Shown piece after piece: positions 35,135 to 44,539 of a stretch of DNA of 64,000 bases. The notes under the pieces are model-generated. The model was not told the origin of the DNA and did not search any database. It saw only the letters and a program-made list of their open reading frames with translations. Each line of letters starts with the position of its first letter. Position 1 is the stretch's first letter. The translations under genes were made by a program, and so were the position numbers. The DNA comes from Hydractinia symbiolongicarpus. Lineage: Eukaryota > Cnidaria > Hydrozoa > Anthoathecata > Hydractiniidae. The stretch is taken from positions 22,072,001 to 22,136,000 of the forward strand of contig NC_079884.1 in the NCBI RefSeq assembly GCF_029227915.1, in the 5' to 3' direction.

Positions 35135-36399
35135 GACACAAATTACACTTTTTATGATTTTTTATGATTTTTATGATTATTTTGCCTGCATTAGAATGTA
35201 CGCTGGCTGTTTGTGAGCCAAGTTAAAAACCGGAAGATTTGTAATGTAGAGCGCCATTATAAACGCACCTATAATCATTGTAATATATATCTCCCCTTGA
35301 ACTATATAAACCACACCCCTCCCCCTCCTCCCTTTGAATGAAGGGGGCGGGGGGACTTCTTTCAAGTAAGTTTCATTACTTTATGCTAACAGGCGGGCAG
35401 GGATACGCGAAATAGCGATGCGGATAATATGTACGACCGGTTATTTCCTGCCAAATTTTTAACGGGATAGTGACTAGTTGCGCACGGCTGTTGCTAAGGT
35501 AATTTTTTACGAACCGTATTTTTGATTTTGAAGTAAACTTCATTTATTTCCACAAGTAAAGGATCAGTTCGTGGCAGGAATAATAGAGTATATACAGTGT
35601 TCTGATTTAAGCTATACTTTCAAAATGAGGGACTGCTGTGAACGACAAAGAAGTAGTCCCATTTAAATGACTTTTAAGTGTTTTTAACTCAACTACCTAT
35701 ATACAGCAGTATAAAGTAACATTATTTTCGGTAAGCATTATTTTTATCGTAATATCACATTTTTATTACACTTTTTTAGAATCGCTACAATTTTTTGCGT
35801 CATCAAAAAATATATGTACATACCTTACTCCATGAAATTAACGAGTCAAGAAATTAACGCGAATTAAATTAACGGTCATGAAATTAACGCGGTTCAATGC
35901 AATTATTTTGAAAAAGGCCTTTAATTAACGCGGTTGAGCAAGGTTGTTTTAAAAAATGCATTTAATTAACACGAATTTGAGAATATGCAGTATCACACGA
36001 AGCAAAGTTACGGCAACAGTCGAATCAATCCACGGTAGGGAAGCGGTCTCCTCTATTAAAAGGCGGTTTGGAAATCGAAATATAGGTTTTTGTTGTTTGG
36101 AAAGACAATGTTAAATATTTAAAAATTCTGGACTTTAGATCAGAGTATGAAGATTATACAAAAACTATTTTAAATAAGATCGTTGAAAAAGAGAAAGAGC
36201 TCCGCAAAAAGAAACAAGCGGCCTATTTGATCGTGGGTGATCGTGGATTTCTTCGACTACAACTTTCAATTATTTTCTTTCTTTTTACTGAGGGCTGGCA
36301 AATATTCTCTAACCCAACGAGTACGTAAGTGAGTCTTCGAAATTTGTACTTGTTGACACTTTCTCTTGCATGTATCACCTATTACACGGTTGCTGTGTT
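35135..36399. other. Gene-free stretch left of the transposon cluster
   Basis: Includes the direct repeats TTTTTATGATTTTTTATGATTTTTATGATT just after the methyltransferase stop (about 35151-35180, within its 3' UTR) and the ATTAACG cluster at 35828-35975. No coding exon was recognised. Confidence 0.4.
35828..35975 (+). repeat. Cluster of six AATTAACGCG-like motifs
   Basis: AAATTAACG or AATTAACGCGG recurs at about 35835, 35851, 35865, 35881, 35922 and 35962 with irregular spacing of 14-41 bp, several followed by CGG or CG. Such clusters are typical of subterminal transposase-binding repeats, but no element boundary was found. It lies 0.5 kb left of the BEL/Pao relic. Confidence 0.5.
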
Positions 36400-37010
36400 C
36401 CTTTAAGGAAAATATTCAAAATCAGCGCTTCAAATTTGATGATCATCACTAGATTGTGTCAATGGACAATTATTAACGACATCTTTAACCTCGATAAGAA
36501 TAATGAGCAGTTGAAAGTCTGTCAGGACTCTATTCTGTATGATGCCACCTTTACTTAACGTATAATCCGTTCCTAAACTCTGCGATGAGGCTGGTGAGTT
36601 GAAGCCCCCAATTGATCCCAAGTTTCAAGGTTTTTTGATTTATTACGCACTGACTCAAACCTTTAAGTGTTTCTCTGAGCTCTTTAAAGGTCCAATAAAG
36701 TTGATGCTGCAATCTGGTAAGAATACCTTCGGTTTTTCTCTCCCATTAATAAATTGAATTTATGAAACTGTCTGATTCCAGTGTTTGTAATTAGCGGTTG
36801 TTCAAACCCAACTCGAATAGATGAAATGTCTGCCGTGATTGAAGCGTGTGATTTTGCTGTTATCTTTTGGCAATAAAAACCGCTGTTAATTACTCTTTTT
36901 GCGATAGTTCTACCATGTACAATCCAGTAACACTGATTTGTTTCATCTAATAGGTATCTCTGACGTACCCCCCATGACGTGTATTTGTAAGTAAGCAACA
37001 CGTCCTCTAT
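36400..37010 (-). pseudogene. BEL/Pao-type retrotransposon integrase relic
   Basis: On the minus strand two successive frames match parts of the pol polyprotein of BEL/Pao LTR retrotransposons. First (37001-36684) comes the zinc-binding segment, YWIVHGRTIAKRVINSGFYC then KITAKSHA and FEQPLITNTGI, where one zinc cysteine is now Gly. Next (36621-36430) comes the end of the integrase core, LIILIEVKDVVNNCPLT then SSDD, matching the usual EVEAxxNxRPLTYxSDD. The central catalytic part between them is missing and stop codons interrupt. Old and inactive; no LTR was identified. Confidence 0.7.
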
Positions 37011-37179
37011 ACGGCTTTCTCTAATTAAATGATTTAATCATAATTTCGCTGAAGAAGAATTATCTTGGGGTAAATCCCTGTTTTTTTTTTCCCTTATTTA
37101 CTAGACGAGAAATTGTCAGCAAATGTGGTAAATTAAAGAAATTACACATAAAAAAGACATTAGAAAGAGGGCTCAAATT

Positions 37180-38121
37180 AAGGATGAAAGATACATTTCT
37201 TCGGAATGTTTATTTACAGCTCGGACATTATAATATTTTTTAGCTAAGGCTCATTGTCGGGTTAGTATGAAAAACGTCCATAGAGTTGTGAAAGCAAAAT
37301 TAAATCGACGAAATGGTGAAGTGGAACATGCAAAATGCAACTGTCCAGCAGGCATGAGTGGCTACTGCAATCATGTCATGGCTCTATTGCTAGAATTAGC
37401 TGAATATTCCCCAATAATTTAAAACGAGTTACAACAGAAAAAGCCTGCACCAGTGTTTTAAGGAAATGGGGTGTTCCAGGAAATAAAGAGACTGTTAAAT
37501 ACCCAGTTCCATCTCCAGAAAACTGTTCTCCATTGCAGTGCTATGAAAAAATGTATATCACCTACAATTTATGAAGTTAGATTAAATTACAATGCTTTAA
37601 ACAACATACACGCTATCAAAAAGTTACAAGCTGATCTACAAGCACTCAACAAAAATATTGGATATGCACATGTGATACCTAACACTACTTTTGATATTGA
37701 AGTGACAAGATTTGGTGCCTAATTTGTAGGTTCCACACTTTTATATCAACTTTTGCCTGTTGAAAGGGATTTCATTGTACTTGGGAAAATTCCTGAAAAA
37801 GCTGACACATCAATAGTCACAAATCTCCCTGCTAAACCTTTGGAAGGAATAACAGATTCCTGGAATTATTCAGAGGATAAGTTAAAATTCTTAGAAAAAA
37901 TCACTTTGACCCAAGAAAAAAGTATAAAATTAAATAGCCAAACAGTTGATGATGTGAATGTCAATGGAAACCCTAGTCTCAAACATGTTAACCCTTTAGG
38001 TCTTGCACCAGGCTTGGACTCAGGTGTAAGAAACGAAGGAGATGACAATAAATCTTCTGGTAAATTTTCTTCAACTTTTTTTACTCTCTGGGTAGTGATA
38101 CTTAACGTTCTCATAAGCTAA
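37180..38121 (+). pseudogene. SWIM-YqaJ mobile-element gene, truncated and frameshifted
   Basis: Seen: a SWIM zinc finger CNCPAGMSGYCNHVMALLLE (about 37330-37400), then RKWGVPGNKE, KKCISPTIYEVRLNYNAL, NKNIGYAHVIP, an FGA stop where intact relatives continue F(G)xF, and GSTLLYQLLPVERDF. This follows the order known from large cnidarian and other invertebrate proteins with an N-terminal SWIM finger and a C-terminal YqaJ-type exonuclease domain. Frameshifts occur before 37471 and a stop occurs near 37720. The YqaJ domain itself is missing: the frame runs into the tail of the opposite-strand THAP relic at about 38071. Inactive copy of a probable mobile-element gene. Confidence 0.75.
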
Positions 38122-38771
38122 GCCTGGATCCAAATAATTAAACAATATCTCAAACTTTTCTTTCTTCAGTCCAGTGAATGATTTGAAAAGATTGCTGTTG
38201 TCTTTGATGTAATCATAAGTAAACAATCGACTTTTTAAATTTTTGTTTATTAATTTCAACTCTTCATTTTCCAATGTCAGTTGCTTGCATTTCTCATTGC
38301 ATAAATTTAATTTTTGTTCTATTAATATTTTTTCTGATCTCAGTGTATCATGGTCATCATCCAAACCTTCATTTTCACTGTCAGTGGCTAAGAATAATCT
38401 CAAACGCTTACATGGGAATTTTTTAGTCTTTTTCATTTGTGGGTTTTAAATGAAAATATACTAGAAACTGTTCCTGGTTTTAATGTCTTTATTCCCCTTC
38501 CAATACTCACTCGAATTTCCTCTGGTTTGAAATGGAATTCACAGACTTTGGTGTACTTATTAATTTGAAAATGTTCGTGCTTGGTGTCTTTATTTGAAAA
38601 CGAGAACAGTCCAATATTTATCTTTTGTTTCTTTTTATCGTAGAAAGAACTCTCACATTCTGGAACACAGCAATTTATAGAACGTCCTCCAGATATCACT
38701 TTTTCAGGAACAGTTGTTTGGGAATGGAACAAGACATTTTCTTTCCTGTTGTGGCTTGTAAACAAGTTCAA
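38071..38771 (-). pseudogene. THAP-domain transposase gene relic (N-terminal part)
   Basis: Two overlapping frames. The first (38771-38433) holds a THAP zinc finger: CCVPEC, then VCEFHF giving the C2CH ligand set, followed by KPGTV. The usual Trp-containing segment between SNKDTK and FQINKYTK is shortened. The second (38436-38071), one frame away, has a coiled-coil stretch rich in Leu, Lys and Glu and then LFKSFTGLKKEKFEILFNYL, typical of the helical segment ahead of a DDE_Tnp_4 transposase core. The DDE core is absent. A family knowledge reading is a THAP plus DDE_4 transposase, internally deleted and frameshifted. It is convergent with the SWIM-YqaJ relic and overlaps its end. Confidence 0.75.
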
Positions 38772-40189
38772 CTTTAAAAAATACAGCTATCACGTACTGT
38801 CGCTGCGCTGTTGTTTTTATTGTGTCCATACGAGCCTCGTTTTGAATTCGACGTAAAGATTACATCATCGAATTAAGGAAAGCCGTATTGAAGTTGTACC
38901 ACCGAGTATACTCCTTGAACGTATTTAAGGAGCTTATTTCATTTAATCATTTTTCTATACAATTTTAAGATCCTTCGGTATCTTTTAATTTCAGTTTGCC
39001 TTCCTTCTCCACATTAGCTAGAGAATAAGTTTTGATTTAACAGTATATGGTATTAAAAGCCGAGAAGGTCAAACACTGAACTCACTGTGTTTAGAATTCC
39101 TCTCATATTTCTTCAATACGAAACTGACTGAAAATGGTGAGTCTTTGACTCCAAATGTGGGGACGAGCATTTTGAAAGCAGGCAGAATATCATCGCTAAA
39201 TCCATTTTCCTTGCATAGAAATCTTCCTGAGTCAGCACTCGTTGGCGTCACTCTGACCTGGAGAAATATCTATTCGTTATCAATAGGTATACACACAACG
39301 CAGTGTAAACTGCGGGATTTATCTTCTATTTTTCTTGCTTCTCGTCCAGGAGTCCTGTACTTCGCCTGTGTTCTTGTGTTCTGAACGTCTTTTTCGTAAC
39401 ACTTCTCTCTAGAACTGATACTTTAGATGGATGAGCGAAGGTTTAGTTGTTCTTTTTATTTTGAGGCGTGGCGAGGTTGTATCGCGTTCGAATATGAACG
39501 TAGTTCGAATTTAAAATGCAAAAAACAAAAGGTTGTTGTCGAACGAAGAACGAAGTTAATAGTAAAAAAACACGCAAATCAGGGGGTTACTATTTAAATA
39601 TTTAATTCTCTTTTCTTATTACTTTAAAAAATAAAACTATTTTTCTTTATTTTATTAAAGCTAATATTTATTTTATTATTAATTGTTTTTATTTGTTTTT
39701 CTGTTTTGAAAGCCCCGTGGGTCGTTATAGATAGAATAATTTAATTTTACCCCCGTATCTCACGGAAGCAAAGTTTATCAACTGAAAAAAGAAAACCGAA
39801 GCGAAGAGGGTTGTCTCTTTTTCAAAGTAATCCTGAAAAAAGTTATTTCAAACAATGTTTACTCATCATGAGATTAAATTAAAGCTTATTTGTTTCTTCT
39901 ATCATTTTTGTGTTCTGGGACCGAGTTTGCTTTCCTTCCTGAAAAATAAAACTGAACAAAAGATGTAACAAAATGAAGTTTAGTATTCAAAGTCTAGTCT
40001 AGTGTTAAAATTTTCAAATAAGCGCCCAGTTTCTCAAGGTAGTTTCCGATTAAGCACCCTCTCTTATTAGGTGGGCGCGGTGCTTTATCGGATCATTACG
40101 TGGAATGTAAATTTAGGTAAAAAATGTAAAAGTAATGTTAACTGTGGAACTAACATTTTAGATATTATTTCTTTCTATTTTTTTATCAG
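38772..40189. other. Mostly gene-free stretch
   Basis: A minus-strand frame at 39267-39069 opens after a good acceptor (TTTCTCCAG) and reads TSADSGRFLCKENGF, similar to the F strand of an Ig domain, but no second half was found. The segment 39580-39700 is extremely AT-rich. No other signal. Confidence 0.35.
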
Positions 40190-40405
40190 AGAAACTTTAA
40201 GTCATGTGCTGTGGATAGCTGAATATTTCAGATTGTTGCCGGAGACATTGACACTCGTGTCAATCAATCTTTCAGGTAAATTATAAATGCTTCTATATCA
40301 GGAAATGCTTTAACCCAATCTTTGCAAATTTCACATTACTTTTAGATGCTTCTCTGAGAGCGATGGAGTTTGAAGCAAATGCGGACGATAATAAAAATAT
40401 TTACG
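40190..40405 (+). CDS. Two possible small exons of an unrecognised gene
   Basis: Candidate exons 40190-40275 and 40346-40405 have acceptors TTTTATCAG and ACTTTTAG and donors CAG|GTAAAT and ACG|GTAAGT, with matching phase. Joined they read ETLSHVLWIAEYFRLL, then TLTLVSINLSDASLRAMEF and ANADDNKNIY. The product was not recognised. A third exon could follow at about 40712 and would end quickly at a stop. Upstream exons were not phase-compatible, so this could be chance. Confidence 0.2.
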
Positions 40406-40853
40406 GTAAGTTAACTTCCATTCTATACAGCTTTAACTAGTCAGTGCATAAATAATGTGGATATTTAGTATTTCAGCCCCATTAGAAAGTGAATTGTTTC
40501 AAACAAAAAAGGAGAAAACAACAGTTTGCACCAAATTTTCAACACAAAATACGAATTCTAAATAATACTAAATTCTCTCGTTGTTAGAATGTTTGACAAA
40601 AGCGTGAAAACAGCACCATTTTTTTCATCATTTTGTAAATATGACCAAAAGTGTCAAATACTCAATGCTCTGGTGTTGATAAGCTGCACAATTGCAACTT
40701 TAGCACATGTATACGGCACTGGATGAGATATTGATATATCGATATAAAAAAATACATTAAAAAATTTACATTAAATACATATAAATACGACTAGAGACAT
40801 TATACGTAGAAGGATAACAGAACATAGAAAAGATTACATTACAAAGAAAAAAT

Positions 40854-41273
40854 CTAAATTTTAGCCAGTTGATGATCGACATCAATGTCTTCAGCAACCA
40901 ATCTACTGCACTCTGACCTGACATTTGCTGTACGGGAGCCTCTAATACATAACAGGCACGATCTCAGCAGCAAAAAACTCAGTTTCGTCGGGATACACGA
41001 TATCACATTGCCCAGGTTTTGCTTTTTTTTCGCTGCGATGTCTTCAGCCAATCGATGGTAGAATGTTTGGCACTCTCGACCCATTCCGCCATAAATCGAG
41101 AATACCAACGGTGTGAAGCATCCGTTCTCAACTTCCAACATACGGCAGTGGATAGCGGTTAAAGGCTTGCAGTTGCACTTCCTAACACATCTGCATTGCG
41201 AAATAATGTCGGAGCCAATGAGGTCCCCAAAATTTGGAGATACAGTCATGCTGACATTATTAACAGTTAGCAC
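40854..41273 (-). pseudogene. Retroelement-associated ORF fragment
   Basis: The 139-residue frame contains LTAIHCRMLEVENGCFTPLV, then GGMGRECQTFYHRLAEDIA, and LSFLLLRSCLLCIRGSRT. The pattern TPLVFxxxGGMGxExxTFYxRLAxxIAxKK...SxxLLRSxLLCxRGSR is one I know as the C-terminal tail of reverse-transcriptase-bearing repetitive proteins in corals and other invertebrates. No RT domain precedes it here. The recognised block ends cleanly at RGSR, after which the frame continues about 25 residues. Family exactness is uncertain. Confidence 0.5.
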
Positions 41274-42820
41274 CTGTTAGAGGCTTAGATGTAACTAAAC
41301 AACTTACAACCTGATGTGAAAACTAGCAATCACAGTCTGAACTTCATTAAGTTTAATATGCGATCTAAGATATAAATATAGCAGACATGATTATTTCTGA
41401 GGACAAATTTTAAACTAATAATCTAGCTTTAACATATATACCTTTCGTTTCCACTTTCGGATAACGTGTTTTGACAAACAGATTTTTCTTTGCGTACCCT
41501 TTCAGAAGTAGAACGCGCTAAAAAGGCTGCGTTGCTAAGAAAAACAACACTCGCTCACTAACACAACCTTTGGCAGGCACTATATGCAGAAATCGCCTGA
41601 TAACAGGTGCAAAAAAACCAGTGGTGCCGACGATGTAGTATTTGCGTCTGCACATAGAAATCCTGGTCCCCCTTATGGCATTCTTTTATGCAGTTATTTA
41701 TGTTTTTGTGTATGTTCTATGTCTTTTCACCACAGTGTATCGAATTTTGTTTTTAAGATCGGTGGCACCTCTTTATTTGCAAACAAGCTTTCTTTAAAGG
41801 AACAAAAGTAAAAATTCACATTGTGAATCCATTGCATTTTCTGCATAAGAATAACATGATTGTTTTTGCGTTTTCCTTTGCCCAGCAGCAAGGTTAAAAA
41901 ACGAGGAAATGTCAATGTTAGTGATTTAGTTCTTCTTTAACCATCTGTTGAATAAACATTTGGTGTTTTTTATTCGCTTTTAGTGCTACGATCATTTCTC
42001 GGATATCCCAATTCCTTGAAACAGTAAATGATGCTAACCTTGATTACTAATAATAAAAGAAAAGAAAAAGAAAATTGTTGCTACAAATGAAGTGATTTTT
42101 GACTTTTGCGGACGTTTTTTACGCGTAATTCGTCCCAAATTTACAATTTGCAAAATTTCTTTTCGCAAATTCAACTTTCAACCCCTAAGTACTGTACTGG
42201 CTACTATCAGGGAGATTATGCTTCTCTATCCTCTCAGCTACCAAAAACAAGAACATTACCTTAAAATATACCACTATATTGCCATTGAGTATTGCATTAT
42301 GAAGTAAAATAATGTCTCCTACCCTTCCGCACTTCAGTAAGTTAAAATTTAAAAGAAGCACAAATTAAACAAAAAGAAGTTCAAAATATTGTTTACATCT
42401 TCCTTCTTAAAGATAATGTCAATTGGCGTAACCTTATTTGCTTTAATTTTTATTTATTATTTGCTTACGCTACTCACAGCTACTGATAGACTAATCGTTA
42501 ATTCATGAATTCCTGGAATCGCAACTGTGTGGAACCATGTAGCGATTTATTATTAAAGATTAGTCACTAACCCGCGAAAATATCCAAGGATTCACCCTTC
42601 AGCATTTTATTTACTTTGCGGAGGATGGAATTATGGAACAGGCAAAATACGGATATAAAATGCAAGAAATTTCGATCCCCTGTTTACTTATTTATAAAAC
42701 AAAAAGGCAAAAACGATTTCTGTAGCTGCCGAAGAGTAGCCAAGCCTCTTGATTGTTCAAAACATGATAATATTTATAATTTTTAAAATTAGCACATAAT
42801 GGAGCATGTCTTAGCTTTCT
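41274..42820. other. Gene-free stretch
   Basis: Short frames only, none with family resemblance or splice support. The segment at 42092-42307 is open but composition-driven. Close to 42820 lies the end of the duplicated Kv 3' segment. Confidence 0.4.
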
Positions 42821-43328
42821 TTTCATTCAGCATCTAACCATCTAAAAAAGCGTCTCTCATTCCTTTCATGATTTGTTTTCGTCGTGCGCTGCTATTGGCA
42901 GCCAACGTTTGTTTCAAACAATAGCATTCCACGAACTTATTCACCAACATAGGTGTCGGAAGACAAAACAACAGCACACCTAATACTGATAGAATTCCTC
43001 CTACCAGTTTTCCCAACGTTGTCTGAGGATACATATCACCATACCCTACTCCAGTTGCTGTTATGACAGTGTAATTTCATTCAGCATCTAACCATCTAAA
43101 AAAGCGTCTCTCATTCCTTTCATGATTTGTTTTCGTCGTGCGCTACTATTGGCAGCCAACGTTTGTTTCAAACAATAGCATTCCACGAACTTATTCACCA
43201 ACATAGGTGTCGGAAGACAAAACAACAGCACACCTAATACTGATAGAATTCCTCCTACCAGTTTTCCCAACGTTGTCTGAGGATACATATCACCATACCC
43301 TACTCCAGTTGCTGTTATGACAGTGTAC
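42821..43328. repeat. 254-bp tandem duplication of the Kv paralogue 2 3' end
   Basis: 42821-43073 repeats 43075-43327 almost exactly (offset 254 bp; one difference noted, CGCTGCTATT against CGCTACTATT). The left copy therefore encodes a detached second C-terminal segment, from MYPQTTLGK to the stop, on the minus strand. The junction is at ATGACAGTGTA, where the left copy passes into TTTCATTCAG. Very recent, or an assembly artefact. Confidence 0.9.
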
Positions 43329-44539
43329 CAAAAGGAAGCTGGGATACTACTAAAGAGATTTCCATTTGAATCGCTTTCTAAATGATACATTATAGAAGCG
43401 AAGGCCAGGCTTGTTATAAGAACAGAAAGTAACAATGTAGTCAAATGCGTTATGCTTTTATAAATAGTCATCATAAGGATGCGCAAGCCTTCGTGATAGC
43501 GAGTTAATTTGAATACACGCACAACTCGGAGAATCGTTAATAACGATAAAGGAATCGAATGGTTATCTCCAACAAAACGCAGCATGATTTTAAAGAAATA
43601 TGGTATGATTGTTAATAGATCAATTAATCCGTTCGGTGATAAGAGAAATCTTTTAGTGTTGGGTGATGAGTAAATCCTCGATCCGTATTCAATTAAAAAT
43701 ATGATGTTTATAGCCGTTTCTAGCGGATGCCATAACCTATGGTACTGCATCTCTGGAACGGTTTCGGCGCAAAACACAAACAAAGCAATCACGGTTGTGC
43801 ATAAGTAGAAATAAAATAAAAAATGCGCCAATGTCGATTCTTCTTGGTATTGTAATGCTCGCCATAAAACTTTCTGTATCTTTCCAGATGGAAGCTCCTG
43901 GTCCTTTTGTTGTTGTTCAATGAATTTGCACTCTCTTTCTTGTCGCTTGTCGATGTATTTCGTTATCCGGAAAAATTCTAACTCAATCAAAAACAAATCG
44001 CGGTCAATATTTGCTGGTTTGGATAATATGCCTTTGGATTGGTAATAAAACAATATTGCATCAAAAGAATCGCAGCAACGATCAAATATGTATTCTTTGC
44101 TTCTAAAATCGTAATACTTCTGTCGTGATTGCTTATTCCCAAGTAAAGTATTTGGAAAAACATTTAATGTATTTTCAAAGGTCTGAAAGATCTTTCCTCT
44201 GATTTTCAATGTTATTCTACGTTGAATTAATGATCTCGACTTCCTTTTCCTAGCAATTGAGAGTGGCAACTTGGAATTGCTCACCGCGAATGGTGAAACA
44301 TTGGAAACATTTTTCGGAATACTATATACGGTAGGAAATCTGTAAACTAACTTTTTTTCACTTCCTGATAAACTCCCTAAATCATCAGTTTTAATAAGGC
44401 GATTGTTTACGGTCTCGGATAGTCTTCTTTTTACATGAGAGTGCTTTCTTTGTTTTACGTCAGCAACAGAATATCGACGCTTGTGATCTGTATTAGATAA
44501 TTTCCTTGGCGCTGATGACGTTGTAGAGCGAAGAAACAT
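43088..44539 (-). CDS. Shaker-type voltage-gated K+ channel subunit, paralogue 2
   Basis: An intronless gene of 483 residues. T1 domain at about 107-195 (GKIFQTFENTLNVFPNTLLG, FDRCCDSFDAILFYYQSKG), S1 (238-258), S2 (272-290), S3 with LIDLL (302-320), S4 (331-349), S5 (363-386), pore helix and filter TGVGYGD (filter 412-416), S6 (425-452). S4 keeps R338, R341, K344 and R347 only; the outer positions are Ser and Thr. The S6 hinge is PTP (443-445), so this copy keeps the second proline. The T1 DNA is well diverged from the other two copies, unlike the pair 1/3. The basic N-terminal tail (RKHSHVKRRL) lacks an obvious hydrophobic inactivation ball. Its stop lies in the right copy of the 254-bp duplication, so the coding frame is intact. 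It acts as a plasma-membrane K+ channel alpha subunit (family). Confidence 0.9.
   Translation of the reverse strand: MFLRSTTSSAPRKLSNTDHKRRYSVADVKQRKHSHVKRRLSETVNNRLIKTDDLGSLSGSEKKLVYRFPTVYSIPKNVSNVSPFAVSNSKLPLSIARKRKSRSLIQRRITLKIRGKIFQTFENTLNVFPNTLLGNKQSRQKYYDFRSKEYIFDRCCDSFDAILFYYQSKGILSKPANIDRDLFLIELEFFRITKYIDKRQERECKFIEQQQKDQELPSGKIQKVLWRALQYQEESTLAHFLFYFYLCTTVIALFVFCAETVPEMQYHRLWHPLETAINIIFLIEYGSRIYSSPNTKRFLLSPNGLIDLLTIIPYFFKIMLRFVGDNHSIPLSLLTILRVVRVFKLTRYHEGLRILMMTIYKSITHLTTLLLSVLITSLAFASIMYHLESDSNGNLFSSIPASFWYTVITATGVGYGDMYPQTTLGKLVGGILSVLGVLLFCLPTPMLVNKFVECYCLKQTLAANSSARRKQIMKGMRDAFLDG

Noticed and set aside
40062-40117. Possible upstream exon VGAVLYRIITWN
   Set aside because: Its phase does not match the next candidate exon at 40190.
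42834-43034. Separate short channel-like gene
   Set aside because: It is the duplicated 3' end of Kv paralogue 2 with no start or upstream domains of its own.
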